Part shown: in pieces, positions 1 to 10,286 of the stretch
How the letters are laid out: the number at the start of each line of letters is the position of its first letter
Position numbering within the stretch: position 1 is the stretch's first letter
NCBI GenBank assembly: GCA_913775725.1
Contig: CAJYNG010000013.1
Location: 124,001-188,000 of the forward strand
DNA from: an uncultured Stenotrophomonas sp.
GTDB lineage: Bacteria; Pseudomonadota; Gammaproteobacteria; Xanthomonadales; Xanthomonadaceae
Reading direction: 5' to 3'
Length of the DNA stretch: 64,000 bases
The notes under the pieces: model-generated
What the model was told of the DNA's origin: nothing
Seen by the model: only the letters and a program-made list of their open reading frames with translations
Databases searched by the model: none
Made by a program: the position numbers and the translations under genes

Positions 1-1
1 G

Positions 2-388
2 CCGCAGGCCGCCGCAGCAGTGCGCACGCGGCAGCAATCGGTACATTGCAGCACCGACAGCGTGCGCTACCTACAGGCCGGGATTGCCAACGTCTCCTTT
101 CGTTGCCGCCTGCCGGATCTGAGCGCATTGCTGCAGGTGTATCGACAGCATCCGGTGCCGTTCAATGGACCACACCCACCGCAGATGGCGATACCGCTGG
201 CCACCGCGTATACACGGATGATCGCCGTGGCACCGGATCGCGAGAGAGTCGTCAGTGTGTCGTTCCAGCGCGACCATGACGGCGACGCCTGGCGCATCGG
301 CAACCCGACGCCGCTGTTGAGCGCAGTTGCCGATGCCTTCCTGCCATTCTTTGAATGGAATGAACACCTGCTCGACGAGACCCGATGA
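2..388 (+). CDS. Unknown protein, 3' end only
   Basis: The reading frame is open from the left edge of the window to a TGA at 386-388, so this is the C-terminal part of a gene that begins outside. A GTG at 20 could be a start, but nothing marks it as one. About 128 residues are visible, with no signal peptide, membrane segment or family motif I recognise. The stop overlaps the start of the next gene by 4 bases (ATGA), so the two are probably co-transcribed and translationally coupled. Function unknown. Confidence 0.6.
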   Translation, partial: PQAAAAVRTRQQSVHCSTDSVRYLQAGIANVSFRCRLPDLSALLQVYRQHPVPFNGPHPPQMAIPLATAYTRMIAVAPDRERVVSVSFQRDHDGDAWRIGNPTPLLSAVADAFLPFFEWNEHLLDETR

Positions 389-984
389 TGCCGCGCCTGC
401 TGTTTTTCCTGCTGTGGATTGCTTCGACCGCCTCTGCGCAGACACCCGTAGCGACACCGGAGCAGAGCTTCGACCTGTTTGCGCGATTCATGCTGGAAGG
501 AGATGCCGACGCCGAGGCACGGGTGGCTGCATTGACCGGCATGCCAGTACGCAGCGAACGCTGGGAAGATGCGGTCGACAGGATGGTGGTCGGCGATGCG
601 CCGGTGGACGACGCGCGCACGCGGGTGGGTCGAGAGCTTTCGCGCCAGGTGGCGCTGGCACTGCGGCAAACCCAATGCCGCAGCACGGGCAGCGAACGCC
701 AGGATGGTGACGATCTGCAGATCGCCATCGTTGCTTACACCTGCCAGGTTCCCGACTACGCGGCGGTAAAGGAAAGGATGCCAGACGACGGGGTTCGCGA
801 GCCGAGAGATGAGGATGCGCTGGCAGGTGTCAACGAAGCGATCGCCATGCTGCAGCGCGCTCCCAAGCGTGCCTATACGGGCAGCGTAACCCTGGCACGC
901 GAGGGCGAAAATGATGTCTGGGCGCTGCAGGACATGCCGCCGCTGCACCAGTGGATCCAGCTGCTGCTGGCGTTGCCGGAGTAG
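385..984 (+). CDS. Hypothetical secreted protein
   Basis: A 199-residue protein that starts with a clear Sec signal peptide: MMPR, a hydrophobic stretch LLFFLLWIAS, then an A-x-A-like cleavage site near residue 19. The mature part is polar and rich in Asp, Glu, Arg and Ala, with two cysteines that could form a disulfide in the periplasm. The ATG overlaps the stop of the upstream partial gene (ATGA). It ends 33 bases from the 3' end of ribD on the other strand. I recognise no domain and assign no function. Confidence 0.7.
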   Translation: MMPRLLFFLLWIASTASAQTPVATPEQSFDLFARFMLEGDADAEARVAALTGMPVRSERWEDAVDRMVVGDAPVDDARTRVGRELSRQVALALRQTQCRSTGSERQDGDDLQIAIVAYTCQVPDYAAVKERMPDDGVREPRDEDALAGVNEAIAMLQRAPKRAYTGSVTLAREGENDVWALQDMPPLHQWIQLLLALPE

Positions 985-1017
985 AAGCCCCGGCATGCAG
1001 GAAGCGCAGGAATCGTA

Positions 1018-2103
1018 TCAGGGCCGCAGCAACAGCCGGATGTCCTCACCCACCTGCCGCTGATCCACCACGCGCAGCCTGCGCTGCTGGTCCATGGCAT
1101 CGATGCCGAGGCCGGCCAGCAGCGGGCGTCCGTTGTCGCCCAGCAGCGTGGGCGCCTGATAGAGCAGAAGCTCATCGACCCAGCCATCGCGCAGCAGCGC
1201 ACCGGCCAGCGTCGCGCCGGCTTCGGTATGCACTTCGTTGATGCCACGTTCGGCCAGCAGTGCCAGTACCGCGCCAAGATCCAACCTGCCACCACTGCCC
1301 GGCACGCTGGTAAATTCGGCGTCGGCCGCATCCGGTGCGCTTACTGCTGCGCCATGCAGGTACAACGTCGGCGCCCCACCCTCGCGCACACGGCTGCATT
1401 CCAGCGAGCGCAGGCGTGAATCAAGCACCACGCGCAGCGGCGGCATCACCTCGGTATCGGCCAGGCGCACGGTCAGCATCGGGTCGTCGGCAATCACGGT
1501 ATCGGCGCCGGTCAGGATCGCACCCGCACGTGCCCGCCAGTGCTGCACGTCTTCGCGCGCAGCCGGGCCGGTGATCCACTTGGAGCTGCCGTCGGCCATC
1601 GCGGTACGGCCATCGAGGCTGGCGGCCAGCTTCACCCGCAGCCATGGTCGATTGCGCTCCACGCGTGACAGGAAGCCCTTGTTGAGCTCACGCGCCTGCG
1701 TCGCCATCAGCCCTTCGGCGACCTCGATGCCGGCATTGCGCAGTAGATCGAAGCCACCGCCATCGACCTTGGGGAACGGATCGCGCATCGCTGCGACCAC
1801 ACGCGACACGCCCGCGTCGATCAGTGCCAGCGCGCACGGTGGCGTAAGCCCATAGTGCGCGCAGGGTTCCAGCGTGACGTAGGCGGTGGCACCGCGTGCT
1901 TCGCTGCCGGCCTCGCGCAGCGCGAACACTTCGGCATGCGGGCCGCCCGCGCGTTGGTGCCAGCCCTGCCCGACCACGCGTTCGCCATGGGCGATCACGC
2001 AGCCGACCATCGGGTTGGGGCGGGTGGTGTAGGCGGCACGCTCGGCCAGGCGCAGTGCGTTGGCCATGTGCAGATGATCGAGGACGGAGAACGGCGTGGT
2101 CAT
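1018..2103 (-). CDS. ribD: Riboflavin biosynthesis protein RibD (deaminase/reductase)
   Basis: Bifunctional enzyme of the riboflavin pathway. The N-terminal half deaminates the pyrimidine product of GTP cyclohydrolase II and the C-terminal half reduces the ribosyl side chain with NADPH. The deaminase zinc motif is visible: H56-A57-E58, then PCAHYGLTPPC at 80-90 with zinc ligands C81 and C90. The reductase part begins near residue 150 (RPWLRVKLAASLDG). At 361 residues it has the usual family length. I chose the ATG at 2103 (MTTPFSVLDH) over an in-frame ATG at 2163, because the longer form would read through a GTAG repeat. It lies downstream of nrdR, an order common in proteobacteria. Confidence 0.95.
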   Translation of the reverse strand: MTTPFSVLDHLHMANALRLAERAAYTTRPNPMVGCVIAHGERVVGQGWHQRAGGPHAEVFALREAGSEARGATAYVTLEPCAHYGLTPPCALALIDAGVSRVVAAMRDPFPKVDGGGFDLLRNAGIEVAEGLMATQARELNKGFLSRVERNRPWLRVKLAASLDGRTAMADGSSKWITGPAAREDVQHWRARAGAILTGADTVIADDPMLTVRLADTEVMPPLRVVLDSRLRSLECSRVREGGAPTLYLHGAAVSAPDAADAEFTSVPGSGGRLDLGAVLALLAERGINEVHTEAGATLAGALLRDGWVDELLLYQAPTLLGDNGRPLLAGLGIDAMDQQRRLRVVDQRQVGEDIRLLLRP

Positions 2104-2144
2104 GCGGCCATGGTAACGCCGCCGGTGTGCATCCATGCCATCAG

Positions 2145-2167
2145 TGCCAACCAAGGTTGGCACCTAC
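2145..2167. repeat. SMAG-type GTAG palindrome (single)
   Basis: A short perfect palindrome (TGCCAACC / GGTTGGCA) ending in CTAC, the reverse of the GTAG tetranucleotide that marks Stenotrophomonas SMAG/REP repeats. It lies between nrdR and ribD. Confidence 0.75.
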
Positions 2168-2181
2168 CAGGGAAGAGGCGG

Positions 2182-2703
2182 TCAGCCCTTCTTCTTCTTG
2201 GTCAGGGCAATCACGTCGCCCAGCAGCTGCAGCTGTTCGGTGCTGGACGGCAGGTCGCGTTCCAGCTTCTCGATCTCCTCGCGGAAATCGGCCACGTCCT
2301 CGAAGCTGCGGTAGACCGAAGCAAAACGCACATAGCCGACGTGGTCGAGCTTGCGCAGTTCGTTCATGACGAACTCGCCGACCTTGATCGAAGGTACTTC
2401 GCGCTCGCCGCTGATGCGCAGCTGGTGGACCACGGCGCGTACCGCCGCTTCGATCTTGTCTTCGGCCACCGCACGCTTCTGCAGCGCGCGGTCGAAGCCA
2501 GCGCGGACCTTGCGCTGGTCGAACGCCTCGCGGGTGCCATCGCTCTTGACGATGGCCGGCAGCTTCAGCTCGACCGTTTCCATGGTGCTGAAGCGCTCGC
2601 CGCAGGCTTCGCATTCACGCCGACGACGGATCGTCGCGCCGTCTTCGGAGACGCGCGAGTCGATGACCCGGGTATCGGCATGTTGGCAGAAGGGGCAATG
2701 CAT
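2182..2703 (-). CDS. nrdR: Transcriptional repressor NrdR
   Basis: Zinc-ribbon plus ATP-cone regulator that represses ribonucleotide reductase genes by binding NrdR boxes according to ATP/dATP state. The N-terminal zinc ribbon has cysteines at 3, 6, 31 and 34 (CPFC and CEAC), followed by the basic RRRRE segment. The ATP-cone spans about residues 49-139. The 173 residues exceed the usual ~150-160 because of a charged tail ending in KKKKG. It sits between the glyA/membrane-protein genes and ribD on the same strand, matching the glyA-nrdR-ribD order seen in many proteobacteria. Confidence 0.95.
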   Translation of the reverse strand: MHCPFCQHADTRVIDSRVSEDGATIRRRRECEACGERFSTMETVELKLPAIVKSDGTREAFDQRKVRAGFDRALQKRAVAEDKIEAAVRAVVHQLRISGEREVPSIKVGEFVMNELRKLDHVGYVRFASVYRSFEDVADFREEIEKLERDLPSSTEQLQLLGDVIALTKKKKG

Positions 2704-2852
2704 GGAACGCCTGGCTCAGGGAAGTACCTATTGCCACGGTCATGGCAGCGTCGCAAAGGTACCTGAGAAAGGGCCCCGCAGCAAATGCTGTCTGCGCGGA
2801 AGTGCCTGCATTTCGGCCGAACAGAGCCTCCAGCGCGGTCAGCGCTGTGCGC

Positions 2853-3302
2853 TCAACCGGGTGCCGGCGGCACCGAGACCGCGCGTGCCCAGCGCAGCCA
2901 CACCAGGTGCCCGGCCATCACCAGCAACGGTGGGCCAAAGCCGAGGAAGGCCAATGTCGAGATCTCCCCGTGCTTGAAGGTGAAGTACAGCGTGGCGGCA
3001 ACCACGGCCAACGCGGCCAGGCCCCCCAGCGCCAACCCCACCCAGGCGACAACCGGAGAATCGCGCAGGCCGACAAGGCCACGCCACAGGAACAGGCCGC
3101 TCAGCCACAACCACGACAGCAGGCCGATGATTCCGGCCGTCGACCACAGCAACAACAGTGTGTGCTCGTCGCCTGTCAGGTACTTGCCGTCCCATACGAC
3201 CATCAGCCCCAGCACAGCACCCGTGCCGCCTGCCGCCACGGTGGGCAGGCCTACCAGCAGGCCGGCGATCGCCATCCAGCGTTTGTGCAGACGCTCATCC
3301 AT
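2853..3302 (-). CDS. Four-helix membrane protein, paralogue 1
   Basis: A 149-residue integral membrane protein with four predicted segments (about residues 12-36, 48-72, 83-105 and 115-135). It starts MDER, as does its neighbour at 3330-3749. The two share the same layout: a GLP motif in the first helix, a W-L-W-L-S motif in the second, and a short basic tail. They are tandem duplicates 27 bases apart on one strand. No catalytic motif is visible and the function is unknown. The pair interrupts the usual glyA-nrdR adjacency. Confidence 0.8.
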   Translation of the reverse strand: MDERLHKRWMAIAGLLVGLPTVAAGGTGAVLGLMVVWDGKYLTGDEHTLLLLWSTAGIIGLLSWLWLSGLFLWRGLVGLRDSPVVAWVGLALGGLAALAVVAATLYFTFKHGEISTLAFLGFGPPLLVMAGHLVWLRWARAVSVPPAPG

Positions 3303-3329
3303 GCGTTCGATTTCCTTCCATGGGCCACG

Positions 3330-3749
3330 TCATGCGCGGCGTTTGATCCACACCAGCATCGCAGCCGGCACCAGCATCGACGGGCCCAGCAGCAACAGGG
3401 TGATGCCTTCGGCGTGGACGGTGGCGCTCCACCACAATGCCAGCGCCAGCGGCGGCAAGGCGGCAAGACCACCCGCCAGCAGCATCCACCACCAGAGGCG
3501 GTGCACGTGCAGCCCGGCACGCCCCTGCATCAGAAAACCCGCGCTGAGCCACAACCAGGCCAGGCAGCCGGCAATGCCGGCCAGGCCCCACAGCGGCATC
3601 ATCGTCACCGAGGCCAGCGTGCCATGACCGAACTGGCCCAGCCCCATCAGCAGCAGCATCGCCGCCGCCGCGCCGCCCATCGCCAGGCTGGGCAGGCCAA
3701 ACAGCACCGCCAGCGCGGTGTACAGGTACTTGAGGTGGCGCTCATCCAT
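3330..3749 (-). CDS. Four-helix membrane protein, paralogue 2
   Basis: A 139-residue membrane protein, paralogous to the next gene downstream. Both begin with MDER, carry FGLPS/VGLPT in the first helix and CLAWLWLS/LLSWLWLS in the second, and end with a K/R-rich tail. It lies between the glyA 3' end, which carries a long palindromic repeat, and its paralogue. It is probably co-transcribed with that paralogue. Function unknown. Confidence 0.8.
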   Translation of the reverse strand: MDERHLKYLYTALAVLFGLPSLAMGGAAAAMLLLMGLGQFGHGTLASVTMMPLWGLAGIAGCLAWLWLSAGFLMQGRAGLHVHRLWWWMLLAGGLAALPPLALALWWSATVHAEGITLLLLGPSMLVPAAMLVWIKRRA

Positions 3750-3768
3750 GCGCAGTTACTCCAATGCC

Positions 3769-3865
3769 GGGGTCAGAGCCCTTCCCTGCGGGAAGGGATC
3801 CGACCCCTGCGTCGATCCGGGTTTCGGGGTCGGATCCCTTTCCGCATGGAAAGGGCTCTGACCCC
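3769..3865. repeat. Double hairpin palindrome downstream of glyA
   Basis: Two ~40-nt hairpins in tandem (3769-3807 and 3826-3865), each starting GGGGTC and ending GACCCC. The outer arms of the pair also match each other (GGGGTCAGAGCCC against GGGCTCTGACCCC), as do the inner arms. The block can therefore fold as two hairpins or as one long one. A third relative lies at 5265-5303. It may end glyA transcription, but there is no T-run. Confidence 0.7.
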
Positions 3866-3873
3866 TGCTTCGA

Positions 3874-5127
3874 TCAGCCGTAGACCGGGTACTTGCGGCA
3901 CTGCGCGCTGACGGCATCACGCACGCGGGCGATGACGGCGTCATCGGCCGGGGCGTCGAGCACGTCGGCGATCCAGTTGGCCAGGTCCACGCAGTCCTGT
4001 TCAACGTAACCACGGGTGGTCACCGCCGGGGTACCCAGGCGCAGGCCCGAGGTCACGAACGGCGAACGCGGGTCGTTCGGCACCGAGTTCTTGTTGACGG
4101 TGATGTGCGCCTTGCCCAGCGCCGCTTCCGCGTCCTTGCCGGACACGTCCTTGCCGATCATGTCGACCAGCATCAGGTGGTTCTGGGTGCCACCGGAGAC
4201 GATCTTGTAGCCGCGCGCGATGAGCGTGTTGGCCATCGCCTGGGCATTCTTCACCACCTGCTGCTGGTAGGTCTTGAAGCCCGGTTCCAGCGCTTCCTTG
4301 AAGGCCACGGCCTTACCGGCGATGACGTGCATCAGCGGACCGCCCTGGATGCCCGGGAACACGATCGACTGCAGCTTCTTGACCAGGTCTTCGTCGGCGC
4401 CCTTGGCGACGATGATGCCGCCGCGCGGGCCGCGCAGGGTCTTGTGGGTGGTCGAGGTGACCACGTGGGCGTGTTCCAGCGGGCTCGGGTAGACGCCAGC
4501 GGCAACCAGGCCGGCAACGTGGGCCATGTCGACGAACAGGTAGGCACCGACCTTGTCGGCGATGGCGCGGAAGCGCGCCCAGTCGATCACCTGCGAGTAG
4601 GCCGAGAAGCCGGCCACGACCATCTTCGGCTTGTGCTCCAGGGCCAGGCGCTCGACTTCGTCGTAATCGATCAGGCCCTGGTCGTTCACGCCGTACTGCA
4701 CGGCGTTGAACAGCTTGCCCGAGGCATTGACCTTGGCACCGTGGGTGAGGTGACCACCGTGGGCCAGGCTCATGCCGAGGATGGTGTCACCCGGCTGCAG
4801 CAGGGCGAAGTACACGGCCTGATTGGCCTGCGAACCGCTGTGCGGCTGCACGTTGGCGTAGTCGGCGCCGAACAGCTGCTTCAGGCGGTCGATCGCCAGC
4901 TGCTCGGCGATGTCCACGTATTCGCAGCCACCGTAGTAGCGCTTGCCCGGGTAGCCTTCGGCGTACTTGTTGGTCAGCTGGCTGCCCTGGGCTTCCATCA
5001 CCGCCGGGCTGGTGTAGTTCTCGCTGGCGATCAGCTCGACGTGGTCTTCCTGGCGCTGGGTCTCAGCGGCGATGGCCTTGGCCAGTTCGGGATCGTAGGA
5101 TTCGATGCGGACGTCACGCGGGAACAT
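3874..5127 (-). CDS. glyA: Serine hydroxymethyltransferase
   Basis: Cytosolic PLP enzyme that interconverts serine plus tetrahydrofolate with glycine plus 5,10-methylene-tetrahydrofolate, feeding one-carbon, purine and thymidylate synthesis. At 417 residues it equals the E. coli enzyme. The PLP lysine is K229 in [13 protein letters not shown], and the substrate-binding ELIASENY motif is at 31-38. I chose the start [10 protein letters not shown] at 5127; the longer in-frame ATG at 5187 has no support. It is the first gene of a minus-strand group followed by two membrane genes, nrdR and ribD. Confidence 0.97.
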   Translation of the reverse strand: MFPRDVRIESYDPELAKAIAAETQRQEDHVELIASENYTSPAVMEAQGSQLTNKYAEGYPGKRYYGGCEYVDIAEQLAIDRLKQLFGADYANVQPHSGSQANQAVYFALLQPGDTILGMSLAHGGHLTHGAKVNASGKLFNAVQYGVNDQGLIDYDEVERLALEHKPKMVVAGFSAYSQVIDWARFRAIADKVGAYLFVDMAHVAGLVAAGVYPSPLEHAHVVTSTTHKTLRGPRGGIIVAKGADEDLVKKLQSIVFPGIQGGPLMHVIAGKAVAFKEALEPGFKTYQQQVVKNAQAMANTLIARGYKIVSGGTQNHLMLVDMIGKDVSGKDAEAALGKAHITVNKNSVPNDPRSPFVTSGLRLGTPAVTTRGYVEQDCVDLANWIADVLDAPADDAVIARVRDAVSAQCRKYPVYG

Positions 5128-5209
5128 CGGGTACTCCAGCAGGCAGGGAAAAGGGGTACGACTCAGCCCCCGATTGTAGCCCCGCACCGGCCTGCTGGGG
5201 CCGAAACGG

Positions 5210-5244
5210 ACGGGGCCGGCATCCCCGAAGGAATCCGGCCCCGT
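5210..5244. terminator. Possible terminator hairpin between the RcnB-like gene and glyA
   Basis: A perfect 10-bp stem (ACGGGGCCGG at 5210-5219, CCGGCCCCGT at 5235-5244) with a 15-nt loop. It lies downstream of the minus-strand RcnB-like gene. There is no strong T-run, so termination is only a possibility. Confidence 0.4.
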
Positions 5245-5264
5245 ATGGTTTCGATTGATGGTGT

Positions 5265-5303
5265 GGGGTCGGAGCCCTTTCCCTTGGAAAGGGCTCCGAC
5301 CCC
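5265..5303. repeat. GGGGTC...GACCCC palindromic repeat (perfect 18-bp stem)
   Basis: A perfect 18-bp inverted repeat (5265-5282 and 5286-5303) with a 3-nt loop. Same family as the two hairpins at 3769-3865; the pairs flank glyA on both sides. Confidence 0.8.
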
Positions 5304-5314
5304 GGCCGCGATCC

Positions 5315-5788
5315 TCAGCGGTTGCTGAGCACGTACTGGGCGATCACACCGGTGGCGATGGCCACCAGCAGCATGTTGCCGCGGTCATCGCGGATCCACT
5401 GGTGGCCGTACGGCGGGCGGCGCAGGTGGTAGCGCGGGTAGTCGTTCACCACATAGATCGGGCCGCGGTAGTAGTCGCGATAGCGGTGGCCGACCTGCCA
5501 GCCATAGCCCGGGCCGTAGGCCGGGCGATAGACCACACGCGGCGGTGCCGGGCGGTAGTAGCGGTCATGGTCGCGGTGCCACTCGCGGCGATCCTGGCGG
5601 TAGTCGCGGCGCGCCTCGCGGCGGTCGCGCTCCCAGTCACGGCGGTCGTGGCGCCACTCACGACGATCCTCGCGCCACTCGCGGCGGTCGTGGTCGCGGC
5701 GATGATCGTTGTCGGCGAAAGCCGGGGCCACGGCGCCCAGCGCCAGCACAGAGGCCACGGCGCCGGCCATTACTCGATTGATGCGCAT
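5315..5788 (-). CDS. RcnB-like periplasmic protein
   Basis: A 157-residue exported protein. Residues 1-25 form a signal peptide ending APAFA. Residues 26-75 are a highly charged run of repeats of the type DRREW-R-x-DRR, followed by an aromatic Tyr/Pro/Arg segment. The C-terminal part ([24 protein letters not shown]) is typical of the RcnB family, whose E. coli founder acts in periplasmic Ni/Co homeostasis. Whether this copy has that role cannot be told from sequence; the neighbours glyA and ettA give no hint. It is divergent from ettA. Confidence 0.8.
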   Translation of the reverse strand: MRINRVMAGAVASVLALGAVAPAFADNDHRRDHDRREWREDRREWRHDRRDWERDRREARRDYRQDRREWHRDHDRYYRPAPPRVVYRPAYGPGYGWQVGHRYRDYYRGPIYVVNDYPRYHLRRPPYGHQWIRDDRGNMLLVAIATGVIAQYVLSNR

Positions 5789-5946
5789 GTCAGACCTCTG
5801 CTCGGGTGGGTGATGAACCCATATTGCGTACCCGATCTGAACCGTTTCCGGCTGGAAACGCTTCCCGTTGCAGGACTGTGACCCGGTATTCAGGCCGTGG
5901 CCAGCCCGGCGCCCCTTCCCGGGCGCGGCCCGGAACCGGTTCCGGC

Positions 5947-5952
5947 TATAAT
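5947..5952 (+). promoter_or_regulatory. Candidate -10 box upstream of ettA
   Basis: A consensus TATAAT in an otherwise GC-rich stretch, 90 bases before the ettA start. No good -35 hexamer lies 16-18 bases upstream, so this is a partial promoter call. Confidence 0.4.
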
Positions 5953-6041
5953 TGGCGGTATTCCATTTCAGTCTGTGCCCGCTGCCGCAACGGGATGTTC
6001 CCGTGACGGGCCGGGCGCAGGGCCGCGCCTACGGAGACCGC

Positions 6042-7706
<1,665 letters not shown>

Positions 7707-7715
7707 GGCAACCGG

Positions 7716-7745
7716 AAAGGCCGCGCTCGCGCGGCCTTTCTCCTT
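7716..7745 (+). terminator. Rho-independent terminator after ettA
   Basis: Perfect 10-bp stem AAAGGCCGCG / CGCGGCCTTT (7716-7725 and 7730-7739) with a 4-nt loop, followed by a T-rich tail, 9 bases past the ettA stop. Confidence 0.85.
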
Positions 7746-7748
7746 TCG

Positions 7749-7847
7749 GTAGGTCACCACCGTTGGTGGTGACGCTTCAAGGCGTACCGTCCAACGGTCG
7801 GTACCCACGTTCTGCATTCGGGTAGGTCACGACCGTTGGTCGTGACA
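7749..7847. repeat. Cluster of three SMAG-type palindromes
   Basis: Three short palindromes in a row: 7749-7773 (GTAGGTCACCACCG...), about 7781-7806, and 7822-7847 (GTAGGTCACGACCG...). The first and third begin with GTAG and differ by matched changes in both arms. They fill the gap between the ettA terminator and the permease gene. Confidence 0.75.
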
Positions 7848-7869
7848 CCTTATTGTCGCGAGAATCTCC

Positions 7870-9186
<1,317 letters not shown>

Positions 9187-9281
9187 GCGGCCGGCACTAG
9201 CAAAGCACGCTTCGGCCCGCGACCGGGACTGCCGGACGCGGGGTTCACCCGCCACGCACGGCGCTCTGGGATGATGCGGGC

Positions 9282-10286
9282 ATGGCTCGGCCCGACCTTC
9301 CCGCGGATCCGTCTTCGCCGTTGCGCCGTCGCTTGCTGCGCGCGGCAGTGCTGGCACCGTTGGCCGCTACGCTCGCCACCCTGCCCGGCTGCTCACTGCC
9401 GATGCAGGTGGATGGCACCTTCCTGCAACCGTGGCGCAGCCACCTGCGGTGGGGCCTGGCCGACTGGCAGCGTTCCTTGAAGCTTGCGCATACGCTGGGC
9501 TGCCGGCAGCTGGTGCTGCAGTGGACCGGCATCGTCGGTGGCAGCGACGGCGACTGGTCGCTGCCCGACCTCAGCCTGCAGCAGCTGTTCACCGCTGCCA
9601 GCGAGAACGACATCCGCATCCGCGTCGGCCTGCCCTTCCAGCAACGCTGGTGGCAGGCCATCGCCGCAGACGACGCCACGCTGCAGGCTTTCCTGGCCGA
9701 GAGCCTGGCGCACGCACGCAGCTGGTTGGCACAGGCGCCCTGGGCGCAGCAGCCGGCCTTCGGAGGCTGGTACCTGCCCTACGAACTGGAGCAGTACCAC
9801 TGGGCCGATCCGGCCCGCCAGCAATGGCTGGCGCAGTGGCTGCACGGGCTGGTGCAGGCCGCCAGCACGCGCGGCGGTGACTGCGCGATCTCCTGCTACT
9901 TCAGCCGCCTGCAGACCGATGGCAACCTGGTCACGCTGTGGCAGGCGGTGCTGGCACAGGCCACGCTGCGGCCGATGGTGCAGGATGGCGTGGGGGTGGC
10001 CGGTGCCGGCAACGTGCAGCAGCTGCAACCGCTGCTCGATCATTTCCACGCACACGGCATCGGCTTCGATGCGATCGTTGAGCTGTTCCGCGAACTGCCC
10101 GACGGCCCTGCCGACGGCAGCGGATTCAAGGGCGAAACCGCCGATGCCGCACGCATCCAGCGGCAGTTGGCATGGGCACGCGACAGCGGCGCACAGCACG
10201 TGCTGGTCTATGCACTGGAGCCATGGCTGACCCAGGACACGCCGCAGGCCGCAGCGCTGCGGCGACGCTGGGGCCTGCGTCAATAG
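9282..10286 (+). CDS. DUF4434-like putative lipoprotein (TIM-barrel type)
   Basis: A 334-residue exported protein. A twin-arginine-like/basic N-terminus (RRRLLRAAVLAPLAATLATLPGC) ends in a lipobox with Cys37 as the likely lipidated residue. The rest resembles DUF4434 proteins, thought to be glycoside-hydrolase-like TIM barrels: a GGWYLPYELEQYHW segment and a late LVYALEPW strand supply possible acidic catalytic residues. It converges on nfrA, overlapping its 3' end by 7 bases (10280-10286). It may process the glycan made by the neighbouring nfr-type operon; that is inference from position. Confidence 0.7.
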   Translation: MARPDLPADPSSPLRRRLLRAAVLAPLAATLATLPGCSLPMQVDGTFLQPWRSHLRWGLADWQRSLKLAHTLGCRQLVLQWTGIVGGSDGDWSLPDLSLQQLFTAASENDIRIRVGLPFQQRWWQAIAADDATLQAFLAESLAHARSWLAQAPWAQQPAFGGWYLPYELEQYHWADPARQQWLAQWLHGLVQAASTRGGDCAISCYFSRLQTDGNLVTLWQAVLAQATLRPMVQDGVGVAGAGNVQQLQPLLDHFHAHGIGFDAIVELFRELPDGPADGSGFKGETADAARIQRQLAWARDSGAQHVLVYALEPWLTQDTPQAAALRRRWGLRQ

